A stretch of DNA of 64,000 bases, from NCBI RefSeq assembly GCF_014640635.1, contig NZ_BMHI01000007.1, positions 124,001-188,000 on the forward strand, written 5' to 3'. Within the stretch, counting starts at the first letter, position 1; each line of letters opens with the position of its first letter. The notes below the pieces were generated by a model. The model was given only the letters and a program-made list of their open reading frames with translations, did not search any database and was not told the DNA's origin. The position numbers and the translations under genes were made by a program. Of the stretch, positions 33,159 through 42,182 are shown piece after piece. This stretch comes from Flexivirga endophytica. Its GTDB lineage: Bacteria > Actinomycetota > Actinomycetes > Actinomycetales > Dermatophilaceae.

Positions 33159-34418
33159 GTGACCGGGGTGACGAACTCACTCCCCGAGAAGGCCGCCGAC
33201 ACGACGGCCGAGCAACCGTGGCCGGTTCGCAAACTGTCGGTCAAGATCAGCGACTACGTCGACAAGATGTCCGCGTTGTGGGTCGAGGGCCAGATCGTCC
33301 AGCTCAACCGGCGGCCGGGAGCACCCACGGCATACGTCACCCTGCGTGACCCGGAGGTCGACATGTCGCTGTCGGTCACCGTCCACGTCAACACGCTCGA
33401 TGCGATGGGCCCTGGTCTGCAGCAGGGCGCTCGCGTCGTGGTGCAGGCCAAGCCGCAGTTCTGGACCAAGCGCGGCTCGCTGCACCTCAACGCCCGGCAG
33501 ATGCGTCCGGTGGGTGTCGGCGAGCTGCTCGCCCGCCTGGAGCATCTCAAGCAGTTGCTGCGCAGCGAGGGGATCTTCGATGCCGCCCGCAAGAAGCCAC
33601 TGCCGTTCCTTCCGCACACGGTCGGGCTCATCTGCGGACGCGCCAGCGCGGCCGAGAAAGATGTCGTCGAGAACGCCCGACGTCGTTGGCCGGCAACGCA
33701 ATTCGAGATCCGCCAGGTCGCGGTGCAGGGGCCCAACACGGTGGCCGAGGTGTCCGCCGCGCTCGCCGAGTTGGACGCCGCACCGCACGTGCAGGTGATC
33801 GTGGTCTCCCGGGGCGGCGGCGGGTTCGAGGATCTGCTGCCCTTCAGCAACGAAGCACTGGTGCGCGCCGTCTCGGCGACCCGCACGCCGGTGGTCAGCG
33901 CGATCGGCCATGACGAGGACACCCCGCTGCTGGACTTCGTCGCCGACGTCCGCGCGTCGACGCCGACCGACGCCGCCAAGCGCGTCGTGCCGGACCTGGC
34001 CGACGAGCTGCACGGCCTGGCCCAGACCCGCGCCGCCGGGGCTCGCGCGTTGCGACACCGCCTCGTCGCGGAGCGTCGGCACCTGGAGCAGCTGCGCAGC
34101 CGGCCGGTCCTGGTCGCACCCGAGACGATGGTCGCGACCCGGCGCGCCACCGTCGAGGCGCTGCGGGACCGAGCACGCGCCCGGATGACGCACCGGCTGG
34201 ACCGTGCGCACGACCAGGTCGGTCACCTGCGGGGCCAGCTGCGGGCGCTGTCACCCCTGCAGACGCTCGAGCGTGGGTATGCCGTCGTGCGCCATGCGGG
34301 CGGCGAGGTCGTCACCGACGTCGCGACGGTCGAGAGCGACGAACTCCTGCGGGTGACCGTCGCGTCCGGTGACTTCGCGGTACGCCCGGTCTCGGGGTCC
34401 CCGCGAAGTTCCGAGTGA
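33159..34418 (+). CDS. xseA: Exodeoxyribonuclease VII large subunit
   Basis: The 419-residue protein has an OB-fold N-terminal domain (SALWVEGQIVQLNRRPGAPTA), a catalytic core with VVSRGGGGFEDLLPFSNEAL and VVSAIGHDEDTPLLDFVADVRASTP, and a long coiled C-terminal region ending LSPLQTLERGYAVVRH. With XseB it degrades single-stranded DNA. The final SGSPRSSE residues are encoded by a dispersed hairpin repeat. Its usual partner xseB does not follow; a LigD-like gene on the opposite strand intervenes. The GTG at 33168 is an alternative start. Confidence 0.95.
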   Translation: MTGVTNSLPEKAADTTAEQPWPVRKLSVKISDYVDKMSALWVEGQIVQLNRRPGAPTAYVTLRDPEVDMSLSVTVHVNTLDAMGPGLQQGARVVVQAKPQFWTKRGSLHLNARQMRPVGVGELLARLEHLKQLLRSEGIFDAARKKPLPFLPHTVGLICGRASAAEKDVVENARRRWPATQFEIRQVAVQGPNTVAEVSAALAELDAAPHVQVIVVSRGGGGFEDLLPFSNEALVRAVSATRTPVVSAIGHDEDTPLLDFVADVRASTPTDAAKRVVPDLADELHGLAQTRAAGARALRHRLVAERRHLEQLRSRPVLVAPETMVATRRATVEALRDRARARMTHRLDRAHDQVGHLRGQLRALSPLQTLERGYAVVRHAGGEVVTDVATVESDELLRVTVASGDFAVRPVSGSPRSSE

Positions 34419-34442
34419 GGGACGAGCGAGGACTTCGTTGGG
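34399..34442 (-). repeat. Dispersed hairpin repeat, family 1, copy 2
   Basis: CCCCGCGAAGT (34399) pairs with ACTTCGTTGGG (34432) around a 22-base loop with two mismatches. Read on the minus strand it aligns with the copies at 19717 and 46348, including the CTCGCTC... loop. It overlaps the end of xseA and the gap before the LigD-like gene, which converges on it. Confidence 0.6.
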
Positions 34443-34461
34443 TGAGGTGTCCCGAGCCGGC

Positions 34462-36069
34462 TCAGTGCAGACGTGGCAGGCGCTGCTCGCCATACAACAC
34501 GCCGCGGAAGAGGTCGCCGCGCTCGGCGAGGCGGTCTCCGATCGTGCGGATCGTGAAGTGGTCCGGCCGTAGGTCCGCGTCGTCGAGCTCGTCCCAGCTG
34601 ATCGGCGCGGACACGGGTGCCCCCGCCGCCGGACGCGGGCTGTATGGCGCGACCAGCGTCTTGTTGATCGCGTTCTGCGTGTAGTCCAGGCGAGCCCGCC
34701 CACGGCGCTCGTTCTTGACCCACTTCCAGCTCACCAACTCCGGCATGACCGCGCCGACCGTCCGCGACACCTGCTCGACCCAAGCGCGGGTCTGCTCGAA
34801 GGTCGGCCCGCGGGCGATCGGCACCCAGACGTGGATGCCCCGGCGTCCGGTGAGCTTCGGGAACGCCGTCACGCCCAGATGCTCGAACGCTGTCCGGTGC
34901 AGCCGGGCGAGCTCGAGCACTTCTTCCCAAGAAGTCTTCTCCCCCGGGTCCAGGTCGAAGAGCGCGTAGGTCGGCTGCTCCGGCTCATCGGTGCGCGAGG
35001 TCCACGGATGCCATTCCAGGGCACCGTAATTCGCGGCCCAGACCAGCGCGGCCGGTTCGTTCACGACGAGGTAGGTGTGCGCCTCGTCGGAGTCGGCTGC
35101 TTCGTTGTCCCACCGCGGCAACCACGTCGGCGCACGGCTCGGCACCGACTTGTGCCAGAAGCCCTTGTGGTCCGCGCCGTCCGGGTAGCGGTGCACGTTC
35201 AACGCCCGGCCGGCGACGTAGGGCAACACCGTCGGAGCGATCGTGGCGGCATACCGCAGCAGTTCGCGTTTGGTGACCGGCTCGGCGTCGTCCGTGCCGG
35301 GGAAAAGGACTTTGTCCAGGTTCGTCACCTTCAGTGACCGCCCGAACACCTGCCATGTGCCGTGGTCGCCCATCTCGTCCAGCGCGGCAAGCGCCTCCTG
35401 GTCGGGCTCGGTTACGGCGTCGCCGTCCAGGTCGACCGATGCGGCCGCCGCCGGCAGGTCCGAGCGCCACAGCCGGTCCGGCGCGGACTTCACCTCGTCA
35501 TTGGTGCGCCCGCTGAGCACCGACCTCGGATGGTCCTCCGGGTCCCAGCCGCGCACCGCGTCGTCGTCGTGTTTGTGCAGCAGCAGCCACTGCTCGCGGT
35601 CCGACGCCTCGCCCCGGCGAACCAGCACGAACCGGCCGCGCAGCTTCTCGCCATAAAGATCCGCGTGGAAGTCGCCGTCCGCGACGGCCTTGGCCGGGTC
35701 GTCCGTGGCGTGCGGCTCCCAGGTGCCGCGATCCCAGACGATCACGTCACCACCGCCGTACTCACCGCGCGGTATGACGCCTTCGAAGTCCTGGTATTCC
35801 AGCGGGTGGTCCTCGACGTGGACCGCCATCCGACGCACGTCGGGGTCGAGCGTCGGCCCCTTGGGCACCGCCCAACTCACCAGGACGCCGTCGATCTCGA
35901 AGCGCAGGTCGTAGTGCAGCCGCCGCGCGCGATGCCGTTGCACCACGAAGCGGCGCTCACCGGGGATTGCGGCTCCCTGCTCGTTGTCGCCCGACGGCTC
36001 CGGCGTGCGGTCGAACTTCCGCTTCTCCCGGTAGGTCGTCAACGAGCCGTCGTCGGCTCTGCTCGGCAC
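34462..36069 (-). CDS. LigD-like protein: 3'-phosphoesterase and polymerase domains, no ligase
   Basis: This 535-residue protein has an N-terminal LigD 3'-phosphoesterase domain (RRFVVQRHRARRLHYDLR, HPLEYQDFEGVIPRGEYGGG) at about residues 35-190. A primase-polymerase (LigD-Pol) domain follows from about 240, with ALNVHRYPDGADHKGFWHK, the metal-binding FDLDPGE and KLTGRRGIHVWVPI. Full-length mycobacterial LigD also has an ATP-dependent ligase domain, missing here, so a stand-alone ligase and Ku would be needed for non-homologous end joining. None is in this window. The GTG at 36069 is preceded by GGGAGG. It lies between xseA and xseB. Confidence 0.9.
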   Translation of the reverse strand: MPSRADDGSLTTYREKRKFDRTPEPSGDNEQGAAIPGERRFVVQRHRARRLHYDLRFEIDGVLVSWAVPKGPTLDPDVRRMAVHVEDHPLEYQDFEGVIPRGEYGGGDVIVWDRGTWEPHATDDPAKAVADGDFHADLYGEKLRGRFVLVRRGEASDREQWLLLHKHDDDAVRGWDPEDHPRSVLSGRTNDEVKSAPDRLWRSDLPAAAASVDLDGDAVTEPDQEALAALDEMGDHGTWQVFGRSLKVTNLDKVLFPGTDDAEPVTKRELLRYAATIAPTVLPYVAGRALNVHRYPDGADHKGFWHKSVPSRAPTWLPRWDNEAADSDEAHTYLVVNEPAALVWAANYGALEWHPWTSRTDEPEQPTYALFDLDPGEKTSWEEVLELARLHRTAFEHLGVTAFPKLTGRRGIHVWVPIARGPTFEQTRAWVEQVSRTVGAVMPELVSWKWVKNERRGRARLDYTQNAINKTLVAPYSPRPAAGAPVSAPISWDELDDADLRPDHFTIRTIGDRLAERGDLFRGVLYGEQRLPRLH

Positions 36070-36172
36070 AACTTCCACCTCCCGAGCAGTCCTACCCCGA
36101 GCCGGACGCCCTGACGCTCCCGCGCACGTGATGCGCGTCAGGAGATCGTACGACTCATCTAGGCTGCCCCGT

Positions 36173-36424
36173 ATGCCGAAGAAGGACACCATCGCCGACG
36201 AAACGGCCGACGCCAACGCGGACGTCGCCGACCTGGGCTACGAGGCCGCGCGCGACGAGCTGGCGTCGATCGTCAGCCGGCTGGAGGGCGGAACCGAGAC
36301 GCTCGAGGAGTCGATGCGACTCTGGGAGCGCGGCGAGGCGCTGGCCACGCACTGCGAGCGCTGGCTGGACGGCGCACAGCGCACGATCACCGCGATGACC
36401 GACGAGGCCGAGCCGGAGGACTGA
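36173..36424 (+). CDS. xseB: Exodeoxyribonuclease VII small subunit
   Basis: This 83-residue protein has the XseB helical-hairpin sequence [37 protein letters not shown] and an acidic tail. It assembles several copies around XseA. The ATG at 36173 begins MPKKDTI; the longer open frame upstream is not needed. It sits about 1.75 kb from xseA instead of adjacent, separated by the divergent/convergent LigD-like gene, so co-expression must be arranged differently from the normal xseAB operon. Confidence 0.93.
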   Translation: MPKKDTIADETADANADVADLGYEAARDELASIVSRLEGGTETLEESMRLWERGEALATHCERWLDGAQRTITAMTDEAEPED

Positions 36425-36435
36425 GGCGGGCCCGC

Positions 36436-37113
36436 TCAGGAGCCGGCCGGCGCCGTCGGCCCGACGCTCTTGAAATCACTCTTGCTGAGCGGCTTCAGCG
36501 ACGCCGCGAACTTCTGCACCTGCGACCAGTCACCGGTCCCGGTGACCACCGTCGTCAACCCCGCGAGCGGCTCGGACCGCACGAGGCTGCGTTCGCCGCC
36601 GTCGGCACGGTCGAGCTTGTCCCATCGCACGCCGTCGATCGTGACCGATCCGGCCGCCCTGCTGTCGTCCGTCTGCGCCTGCACCCAGCTCGGGCTGCCG
36701 TCCTTGGTCTGCACGACGCGCGCGTAGCTGCCGCCCGGGGCGTCATACCCCGCCTGCCAGGTGTCGGGCTGTTTGTCGGCCGGGACGAGCCGGACGTTGA
36801 CCGGCTGCCAGCCCTTCGGGAGGCCGGAGGCAACCGCAGGGTCCCAGTGCTTGCTGAGCCCGACTTCGCGGGCGATCCCGGCGACGTCCTCAACCCGCTG
36901 CTGGGTCTGGTCGGCGCGCGGCACCCACGCCCACCACGCCACGACGGCGAGCACGACCAGCACCATCGAGATGATCATGCTGCGCACCGACCCCAGTCCG
37001 CGGCGCGGCGCCGGTTGCCCGGCCGATTCCTCCGCCGTGGGCTCGTCGCCGGCCGATGCCTGTGCTGCGCCGGGCTCGGCGGCGGGGGTCTCACTGTCGC
37101 TCACGCCTCTCAT
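36436..37113 (-). CDS. DUF4245 membrane-anchored protein
   Basis: The 225-residue protein has a disordered Ala/Glu/Pro-rich cytosolic N-terminus and one transmembrane helix ([19 protein letters not shown]). An exported domain with [26 protein letters not shown] and the closing [15 protein letters not shown] follows, which is the DUF4245 pattern. The family is actinobacterial and is commonly found next to glpX and xseB, as here, but has no known function. The ATG at 37113 or the GTG at 37104 may be the start. It is convergent with xseB. Confidence 0.85.
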   Translation of the reverse strand: MRGVSDSETPAAEPGAAQASAGDEPTAEESAGQPAPRRGLGSVRSMIISMVLVVLAVVAWWAWVPRADQTQQRVEDVAGIAREVGLSKHWDPAVASGLPKGWQPVNVRLVPADKQPDTWQAGYDAPGGSYARVVQTKDGSPSWVQAQTDDSRAAGSVTIDGVRWDKLDRADGGERSLVRSEPLAGLTTVVTGTGDWSQVQKFAASLKPLSKSDFKSVGPTAPAGS

Positions 37114-37230
37114 CGTCCCAAACGATGCCCGTGCTGCGCCGGGCGACCTCGCGGCCCCGGCCGCGCGACGGTCCCTGCTCCTGCCGATAGAGTCGTGGCC
37201 GAACCCATCCGAGTTCTCCGAGGAGATTCC

Positions 37231-38250
37231 ATGCCGTCCGACATGCCGTCCGACACCGTCATCCCGGAGACCCCGGACAGAAACCTTGCGCTGGAGCTCG
37301 TGCGCGTGACCGAGGCCGCCGCGATGGCCGGTGGCCGCTGGGTCGGCCGCGGCGACAAGAACGCCGCCGACGGTGCCGCGGTCGCGGCGATGCGGCACCT
37401 GATCTCGTCGGTGTCGATGAGCGGGGTCGTGGTGATCGGCGAGGGCGAGAAGGACGACGCCCCCATGCTGTTCAACGGCGAGAAGGTCGGTGACGGCACC
37501 GGACCGCACGTCGATGTCGCCGTCGACCCGATCGACGGCACCACCCTGACCGCCAAGGGTATGACCAACGCCGTGTCCGTCATGGCGGTGAGCGAACGCG
37601 GTTCGATGTACGACCCGAGCGCCGTCTTCTACATGGACAAACTGGCCACCGGCCCCGAGGCCGCGGACGTGGTCGATATCCGGCTGCCGGTCGCCGAGAA
37701 CATCCGACGCGTCGCGAAGGCCAAGCACGGCTCGGTCTCGGACGTGACCGTCGTCCTGCTGGATCGTCCGCGCCACCAGAAGCTCGCCGAGGAGATCCGC
37801 ACTGCCGGGGCGCGCATCCGCTACATCTCCGACGGTGACGTCGCCGGCTCGATCATGGCGGCCCGGCCCGACACCGGCATCGACCTGCTGCTCGGCATCG
37901 GCGGCACCCCCGAGGGCATCATCAGCGCGTGCGCGATGAAGTGCACCGGTGGCGTGCTGCAGGGGCGGCTGTGGCCCAAGGACGACGACGAGCGACAGCG
38001 CGCGATCGACGCGGGGCACGACCTGGACGCCGTGCTGACTACCGACGAGTTGGTGACGAGCGACAACTGCTTCTTCGTCGCGACCGGCATCACCGATGGC
38101 GAACTACTGCGCGGCATCCGCTACCGCGCCGGCGGGTGCACCACGCACTCCCTGGTCATGCGCTCCAAGAGCGGCACGATCCGCTCGATCGAAGCCGTTC
38201 ACCCGATGGCCAAGCTGCAGCAGCTCAGCGGCGGCCTCCTCGACGGCTGA
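37231..38250 (+). CDS. glpX: Class II fructose-1,6-bisphosphatase GlpX
   Basis: The 339-residue enzyme converts fructose 1,6-bisphosphate to fructose 6-phosphate in gluconeogenesis. The class II signature is clear: [32 protein letters not shown] and [15 protein letters not shown] supply the metal and phosphate ligands, and the C-terminal half carries [15 protein letters not shown]. Length and motifs are standard. AGGAG precedes the ATG at 37231. A PfkB sugar kinase follows 20 bases downstream and may be in the same transcript, linking the two to hexose phosphate balance. Confidence 0.96.
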   Translation: MPSDMPSDTVIPETPDRNLALELVRVTEAAAMAGGRWVGRGDKNAADGAAVAAMRHLISSVSMSGVVVIGEGEKDDAPMLFNGEKVGDGTGPHVDVAVDPIDGTTLTAKGMTNAVSVMAVSERGSMYDPSAVFYMDKLATGPEAADVVDIRLPVAENIRRVAKAKHGSVSDVTVVLLDRPRHQKLAEEIRTAGARIRYISDGDVAGSIMAARPDTGIDLLLGIGGTPEGIISACAMKCTGGVLQGRLWPKDDDERQRAIDAGHDLDAVLTTDELVTSDNCFFVATGITDGELLRGIRYRAGGCTTHSLVMRSKSGTIRSIEAVHPMAKLQQLSGGLLDG

Positions 38251-38269
38251 CGCCGAAGGAATTCATTCG

Positions 38270-39187
38270 ATGGTCGACACCCTGGTGGTCGGAGAAGCCC
38301 TCATCGACATCGTCCGGCCGGTCGGCGCACCGACCACGGAGCACGTCGGAGGCAGTCCGCTCAACGTCGCGATCGGGCTGGCGCGCCTGGGACACCCCGC
38401 GCGCCTGGCGGCATACTTCGCGAACGACACGTATGGCGACCTCATCGCCCGGCACCTCGCCGCCGATGACGTCGCCCTCGTCGAAGGCAGTCTCGGTGCC
38501 GAGCGGACACCGACCGCTGCCGCCACTTTGGACGAAACCGGTTCCGCCACTTACGAGTTCGACCTCGCCTGGGATCTCCCCTACCCGCTGCCGACCGACA
38601 TCGGTCACCTGCACACCGGCTCGATCGCCGCGGCGCTGCAGCCCGGCGCGGAGAAGGTCGCCGAGGCGATGCTCGCGGCACGCGACCACGCGACCGTCTC
38701 CTTCGACCCCAACCCGCGACCGACCCTGATCGGCGACGCGCACGACGTGCGCGCCCGACTGGAGCAGCTGATCGGCTACTCCGACGTCGTCAAGGCCAGC
38801 GACGAGGACATCGCCTGGCTGTATGGCGCGGGCGGCGACCCGGGCCAGGTGCTCGCGTTGTGGGGCCAGCTCGGCCCTTCGCTGGTGGTCATGACCCGCG
38901 GTGGCGACGGCGCGCTGATGCACGTGACAGCCACCGGCGAGACCGAATCCGTCGCCGGCAGAAGCGTTTCCGTTGTCGACACGGTGGGCGCGGGGGACTC
39001 TTTCCAGTCCGGTCTGCTGTCCGGTCTGCTCGACTCAGGACTACTCGGCTCCGCCGACGCACGCTCTCGCCTGCGTGCCGCGAACCTGTCCGACCTGCGC
39101 CCCGCAGTGGACCGCGCGATCGAGACCTCGGCGATCACCGTCTCCCGGGCCGGCGCCAACCCACCGAGCCGCGCCGAATTGCGCTGA
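38270..39187 (+). CDS. PfkB-family carbohydrate kinase, fructokinase-like
   Basis: The 305-residue protein has PfkB motifs: TEHVGGSPLNVAIGLARLG at the N-terminus and DTVGAGDSFQSGLL with the catalytic aspartate at the C-terminus. The beginning VVGEALIDIVRP is close to fructokinases. It phosphorylates a hexose or related sugar, but the substrate is not certain. AAGGA is found a few bases before the ATG at 38270. Its placement 20 bases after glpX suggests a function in sugar phosphate metabolism. Confidence 0.86.
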   Translation: MVDTLVVGEALIDIVRPVGAPTTEHVGGSPLNVAIGLARLGHPARLAAYFANDTYGDLIARHLAADDVALVEGSLGAERTPTAAATLDETGSATYEFDLAWDLPYPLPTDIGHLHTGSIAAALQPGAEKVAEAMLAARDHATVSFDPNPRPTLIGDAHDVRARLEQLIGYSDVVKASDEDIAWLYGAGGDPGQVLALWGQLGPSLVVMTRGGDGALMHVTATGETESVAGRSVSVVDTVGAGDSFQSGLLSGLLDSGLLGSADARSRLRAANLSDLRPAVDRAIETSAITVSRAGANPPSRAELR

Positions 39188-39194
39188 CACGGCC

Positions 39195-39890
39195 TCAGCG
39201 GGGTCGGATCGACAGGTCCTCCACCGAAGCCTCCGACGGCGCAGTCAGTGCGAAACGCACTGCGGCTGCGACGGATTCGGGGCGAAGGTAGGCGTCTTCG
39301 TCATACTCCCCGCCTTCGAAGTCGCGCAACTCACGTTGCATGTCCGTGGCGACCCGACCGGGGTAGACGGTCGACACCCGCACGCCGTTGCCACGCTCTT
39401 CCTGACGCAACCCGTCAGCGAACGCACGCACCGCGAACTTCGATGCCGAGTAGAGGCTGCCCTGTGCGCCGGACCGCAGGCCGGATCCGGAGTTGACGAC
39501 CACGACGGTGCCGCGCGCGACCCGCAACACCGGCAACAGAGTCCGCGTCAGGTCGGCGACGGCCACCACGTTGACCTCGAGCGTATGACGCCAGGCGTCG
39601 CGACCGAGATCCGCGACCGCGCCGCTGCCGAGCACGCCAGCCGAGTGCACGACACCGTCCAACCGCTGCAGTCCGGCCGATGCCACGGCGGCGGACATCG
39701 AGTCGGCGTCCGTGAGGTCGGCCACGAACGGTGTCGCGCCGGGCAGGGATCCGCAGACCGCGGCGACGGCGGCCTGGTCGCGGCCACCGATCAGCAGGTC
39801 GTGGTCCGGCGCCAGGGCATCGGCCACCGCCCGCCCGATGCCGCGGGTGCCGCCGGTGATCAGGACGACAGGACGAGTCTCAGCAGTCAT
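39195..39890 (-). CDS. Short-chain dehydrogenase/reductase
   Basis: The 231-residue SDR has the cofactor motif GGTRGIGRAVADAL, the NSGSG serine region and the catalytic YSASK tetrad motif. The basic residues right after the first strand (GGRDQ) suggest NADP(H) preference. The substrate is unknown. It ends eight bases from the convergent kinase. Its upstream region, 39891-40038, contains the nested palindrome element and no other recognisable promoter. Confidence 0.9.
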   Translation of the reverse strand: MTAETRPVVLITGGTRGIGRAVADALAPDHDLLIGGRDQAAVAAVCGSLPGATPFVADLTDADSMSAAVASAGLQRLDGVVHSAGVLGSGAVADLGRDAWRHTLEVNVVAVADLTRTLLPVLRVARGTVVVVNSGSGLRSGAQGSLYSASKFAVRAFADGLRQEERGNGVRVSTVYPGRVATDMQRELRDFEGGEYDEDAYLRPESVAAAVRFALTAPSEASVEDLSIRPR

Positions 39891-39907
39891 GGATCCACGC
39901 TATGGGT

Positions 39908-40006
39908 TTCGCCGAGAGGACAGCAAATGATCGAGAGGACAGGGAAATCGGGTCGTTTTGACCGCTATTCCCTGTCCTCTCGGTAAAAGGGTGTCCTCTC
40001 GGCGAA
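39908..40006. repeat. Nested palindrome element, family 2, copy A
   Basis: Four copies of a CCGAGAGGACA-like 11-mer occur, two direct and two inverted, each pair 19 bases apart. The outer arms are a perfect 15-bp inverted repeat at 39908 and 39992. The inner arms are a perfect 15-bp inverted repeat at 39932 and 39968, continuing inward with GGTC-GTTTT-GACC. It lies between the ABC ATPase stop and the SDR start. Confidence 0.75.
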
Positions 40007-40038
40007 GGGGGTTGTCCCTCGCAGGCGCCCGGCCGCGG

Positions 40039-41301
40039 CTAGGCGGACTTCTCGGCCTGCTCCGCGTCGCGCTTGCGCGCCCGCTCGAGCGCGGCCTTAC
40101 GCATCTTCTCCGAATCAGCCGCGATCTCGGCCGCCCTCGCGTCGTCGCGCGTGAGGTTGTCACCGCTCTGCGGATCGAAGACGTGCATGGATGCCGGGTT
40201 GAACGCCAGCTGCGCCTCGTCACCCTCGAGCACCCGCGAGCGCGGATCCAAGTTGACGATCATCTGCGTCCGCAGCCCCTCGCCGTCCAGGTCGCGGTCG
40301 AGTTCCTCGAGTTGATCCCGCACCGCACCGTCGGCTTCGTAAGGGATGTAGGCGTACTGCTCGTTGCCCAGCCACTCGGTCTGGTCGACGACGGCGTTGA
40401 ACTTGACCGAGTGCTCCGGCCCCGTCTCGACGGTCGTGTCCTTCAGGTGCTCCGGACGCAGGCCGACGATGACGATGTCCTTGCCCTTGACCTTCTCGGC
40501 CAGCGGCCCGTCGAGTGGCACGTCGACGAAGGGCAGCTTCAGCGAATTGCCCTCCACCTTCGCCGGCAGGAAGTTCATCGGCGGTGAGCCGATGAAGCCT
40601 GCGACGAACAGATTGGTCGGCTGTTCGTAAAGCTCACGCGGCGACGCGACCTGCTGCAGGATGCCCCGCTTCAACACGCAGACGCGGTCACCGAGCGTCA
40701 TCGCCTCGGTCTGGTCGTGGGTGACGTAGACGGTGGTGATGCCGAGCCGGCGCTGCATACGCGCGATCTCGGTGCGCATCTGACCACGCAGCTTGGCGTC
40801 CAGGTTGGACAGCGGTTCGTCGAAGAGGAACGCGTCGGCCTCGCGGACGATCGCGCGGCCCATCGCAACCCGCTGTCGTTGGCCGCCGGACAGGTTTCCC
40901 GGCTTGCGCTCCAGGTGCTCGTCCAACTCCAGCATCGCGGAGGCGTCGCGCACCTTCTTGTCGATCTCCTCGTTGCTGTGCTTGCCCTTCTGCAGCCGCA
41001 GCGGGAACGCGATGTTCTCGAAGACGGTCAGGTGCGGGTAGAGCGCGTAGTTCTGGAAGACCATCGCCAGGTTGCGGTCGCGCGGCGCGAGGTCGTTGAC
41101 CCGCTTCCCGTCGATCTCCATCTCGCCGGACGTGATGTCCTCGAGCCCGACGATCATCCGCAGCAGCGTGGACTTGCCGCAGCCGGACGGGCCGACGAGT
41201 ATGACGAACTCGCCGTCCTTGATGTCCAGGTTGACGTCGTTGACGGCCGGGAAGCCGTCGCCGTACTTCTTGACAATGTGCTTGAGTTCGATGCTCGACA
41301 T
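40039..41301 (-). CDS. Sugar ABC transporter ATPase (SugC/UgpC/MsmK-type)
   Basis: The 420-residue ATPase has Walker A GPSGCGKST, the LSGGQRQRVAMGRAIVREAD signature and Walker B with FLFDEPLSNLDAKLR. A C-terminal regulatory TOBE domain of about 180 residues follows (GLRPEHLKDT, and a later DLDPRSRVLEGDEAQ stretch), as in the MalK family. It powers uptake by the two permeases and binding protein encoded upstream. AAGGAGAG precedes the ATG at 41301. The last 40 residues are a charged helical tail (EKMRKAALERARKRDAEQAE) not common in the family. Confidence 0.92.
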   Translation of the reverse strand: MSSIELKHIVKKYGDGFPAVNDVNLDIKDGEFVILVGPSGCGKSTLLRMIVGLEDITSGEMEIDGKRVNDLAPRDRNLAMVFQNYALYPHLTVFENIAFPLRLQKGKHSNEEIDKKVRDASAMLELDEHLERKPGNLSGGQRQRVAMGRAIVREADAFLFDEPLSNLDAKLRGQMRTEIARMQRRLGITTVYVTHDQTEAMTLGDRVCVLKRGILQQVASPRELYEQPTNLFVAGFIGSPPMNFLPAKVEGNSLKLPFVDVPLDGPLAEKVKGKDIVIVGLRPEHLKDTTVETGPEHSVKFNAVVDQTEWLGNEQYAYIPYEADGAVRDQLEELDRDLDGEGLRTQMIVNLDPRSRVLEGDEAQLAFNPASMHVFDPQSGDNLTRDDARAAEIAADSEKMRKAALERARKRDAEQAEKSA

Positions 41302-41318
41302 TGCTCTCTCCTTGGGCC

Positions 41319-42179
41319 TTAACCCTTGACTGCGCCGGACGTGAGTCCGGCAACGATCCGCTTCTGGAAGACCAGCACGAGGATCACGACGGGAATGGTG
41401 ACGACGACCGCGGCCGCGCAGATGGCGCCGGTCGGTTGGACGAACTGGCTGGCGCCGGTGAAGAAGCTCAGTGCCGCCGGAACCGTCTGAGCATGCTGCG
41501 CTGTGAGGTTGGACGAGAAGACGAAGTCGTTCCAGGCGGTGAAGAAGGCGATGATCGCCGTCGTGAAGACACCCGGCGCCGCGAGCGGCGCCACCACCTT
41601 CACGAAGGCCTGCCAACTCGTCGCCCCGTCGACCTGGGCCGCCTGCTCCATCTCCCACGGGATCTGCTGGAAGAACGCCGACAGGATCCAGATCGACAAC
41701 GGCAGGGTGAGCGCCAGATAGGGGATGATCAGACCGGGCAGCGTGTCGAAGAGACCGATCTGCCGCCACAGGTTGAACAGCGGCGTGACCATCGCGATCA
41801 CTGGGAAGAACGACACGGCCAGCGCCGTCGTGAGGATCAGCTTCTTACCCGGGAAGTCCAGCCGCGAGATCGCGTAGGCGCAGAACGTCGCCAACACCAC
41901 ACTGATCACGGTCGACACCACACAGACGATGATCGAGTGCCACAACGCCGGCATGAACAGGTCCGAGGCCCCACCGGAGAAGATCAGCTTGTAGTTGTCC
42001 CAGCTGATGTCCTTCGGCCAGAAGTTGCCCAGGACGTTCTTGCTCGAATCGCCCAGTGCCGCATCGGATTTCAACGATGTAGCAAGGATCCACAACAGTG
42101 GTATGACGGTCCAGATCATGATGACGATCGAGACGACACCGAGACCGTTCTTCGCCTTGGTACTGATGTTGGTCTCCAC
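41319..42179 (-). CDS. Sugar ABC transporter permease (SugB/MalG-type)
   Basis: The 286-residue permease has six predicted membrane helices and the EAA loop EQAAQVDGATSWQAFVKVVAPLAAPG, which contacts the ATPase. It begins after a short N-terminal polar stretch (METNISTKAK). The MalG-type cytosolic ending with VAGLTSGAVKG is present. It forms the membrane channel together with the gene at 42183, three bases away. Substrate is inferred from the LpqY-like binding protein to be trehalose or a similar disaccharide. Confidence 0.9.
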   Translation of the reverse strand: METNISTKAKNGLGVVSIVIMIWTVIPLLWILATSLKSDAALGDSSKNVLGNFWPKDISWDNYKLIFSGGASDLFMPALWHSIIVCVVSTVISVVLATFCAYAISRLDFPGKKLILTTALAVSFFPVIAMVTPLFNLWRQIGLFDTLPGLIIPYLALTLPLSIWILSAFFQQIPWEMEQAAQVDGATSWQAFVKVVAPLAAPGVFTTAIIAFFTAWNDFVFSSNLTAQHAQTVPAALSFFTGASQFVQPTGAICAAAVVVTIPVVILVLVFQKRIVAGLTSGAVKG

Positions 42180-42182
42180 AGC

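Noticed and set aside
34372-34409. An extra inverted repeat ACTTCGCGG / CCGCGAAGT within xseA
   Set aside because: Its first arm is in ordinary coding sequence of xseA; the second is part of the family-1 hairpin, so the pairing may be chance.
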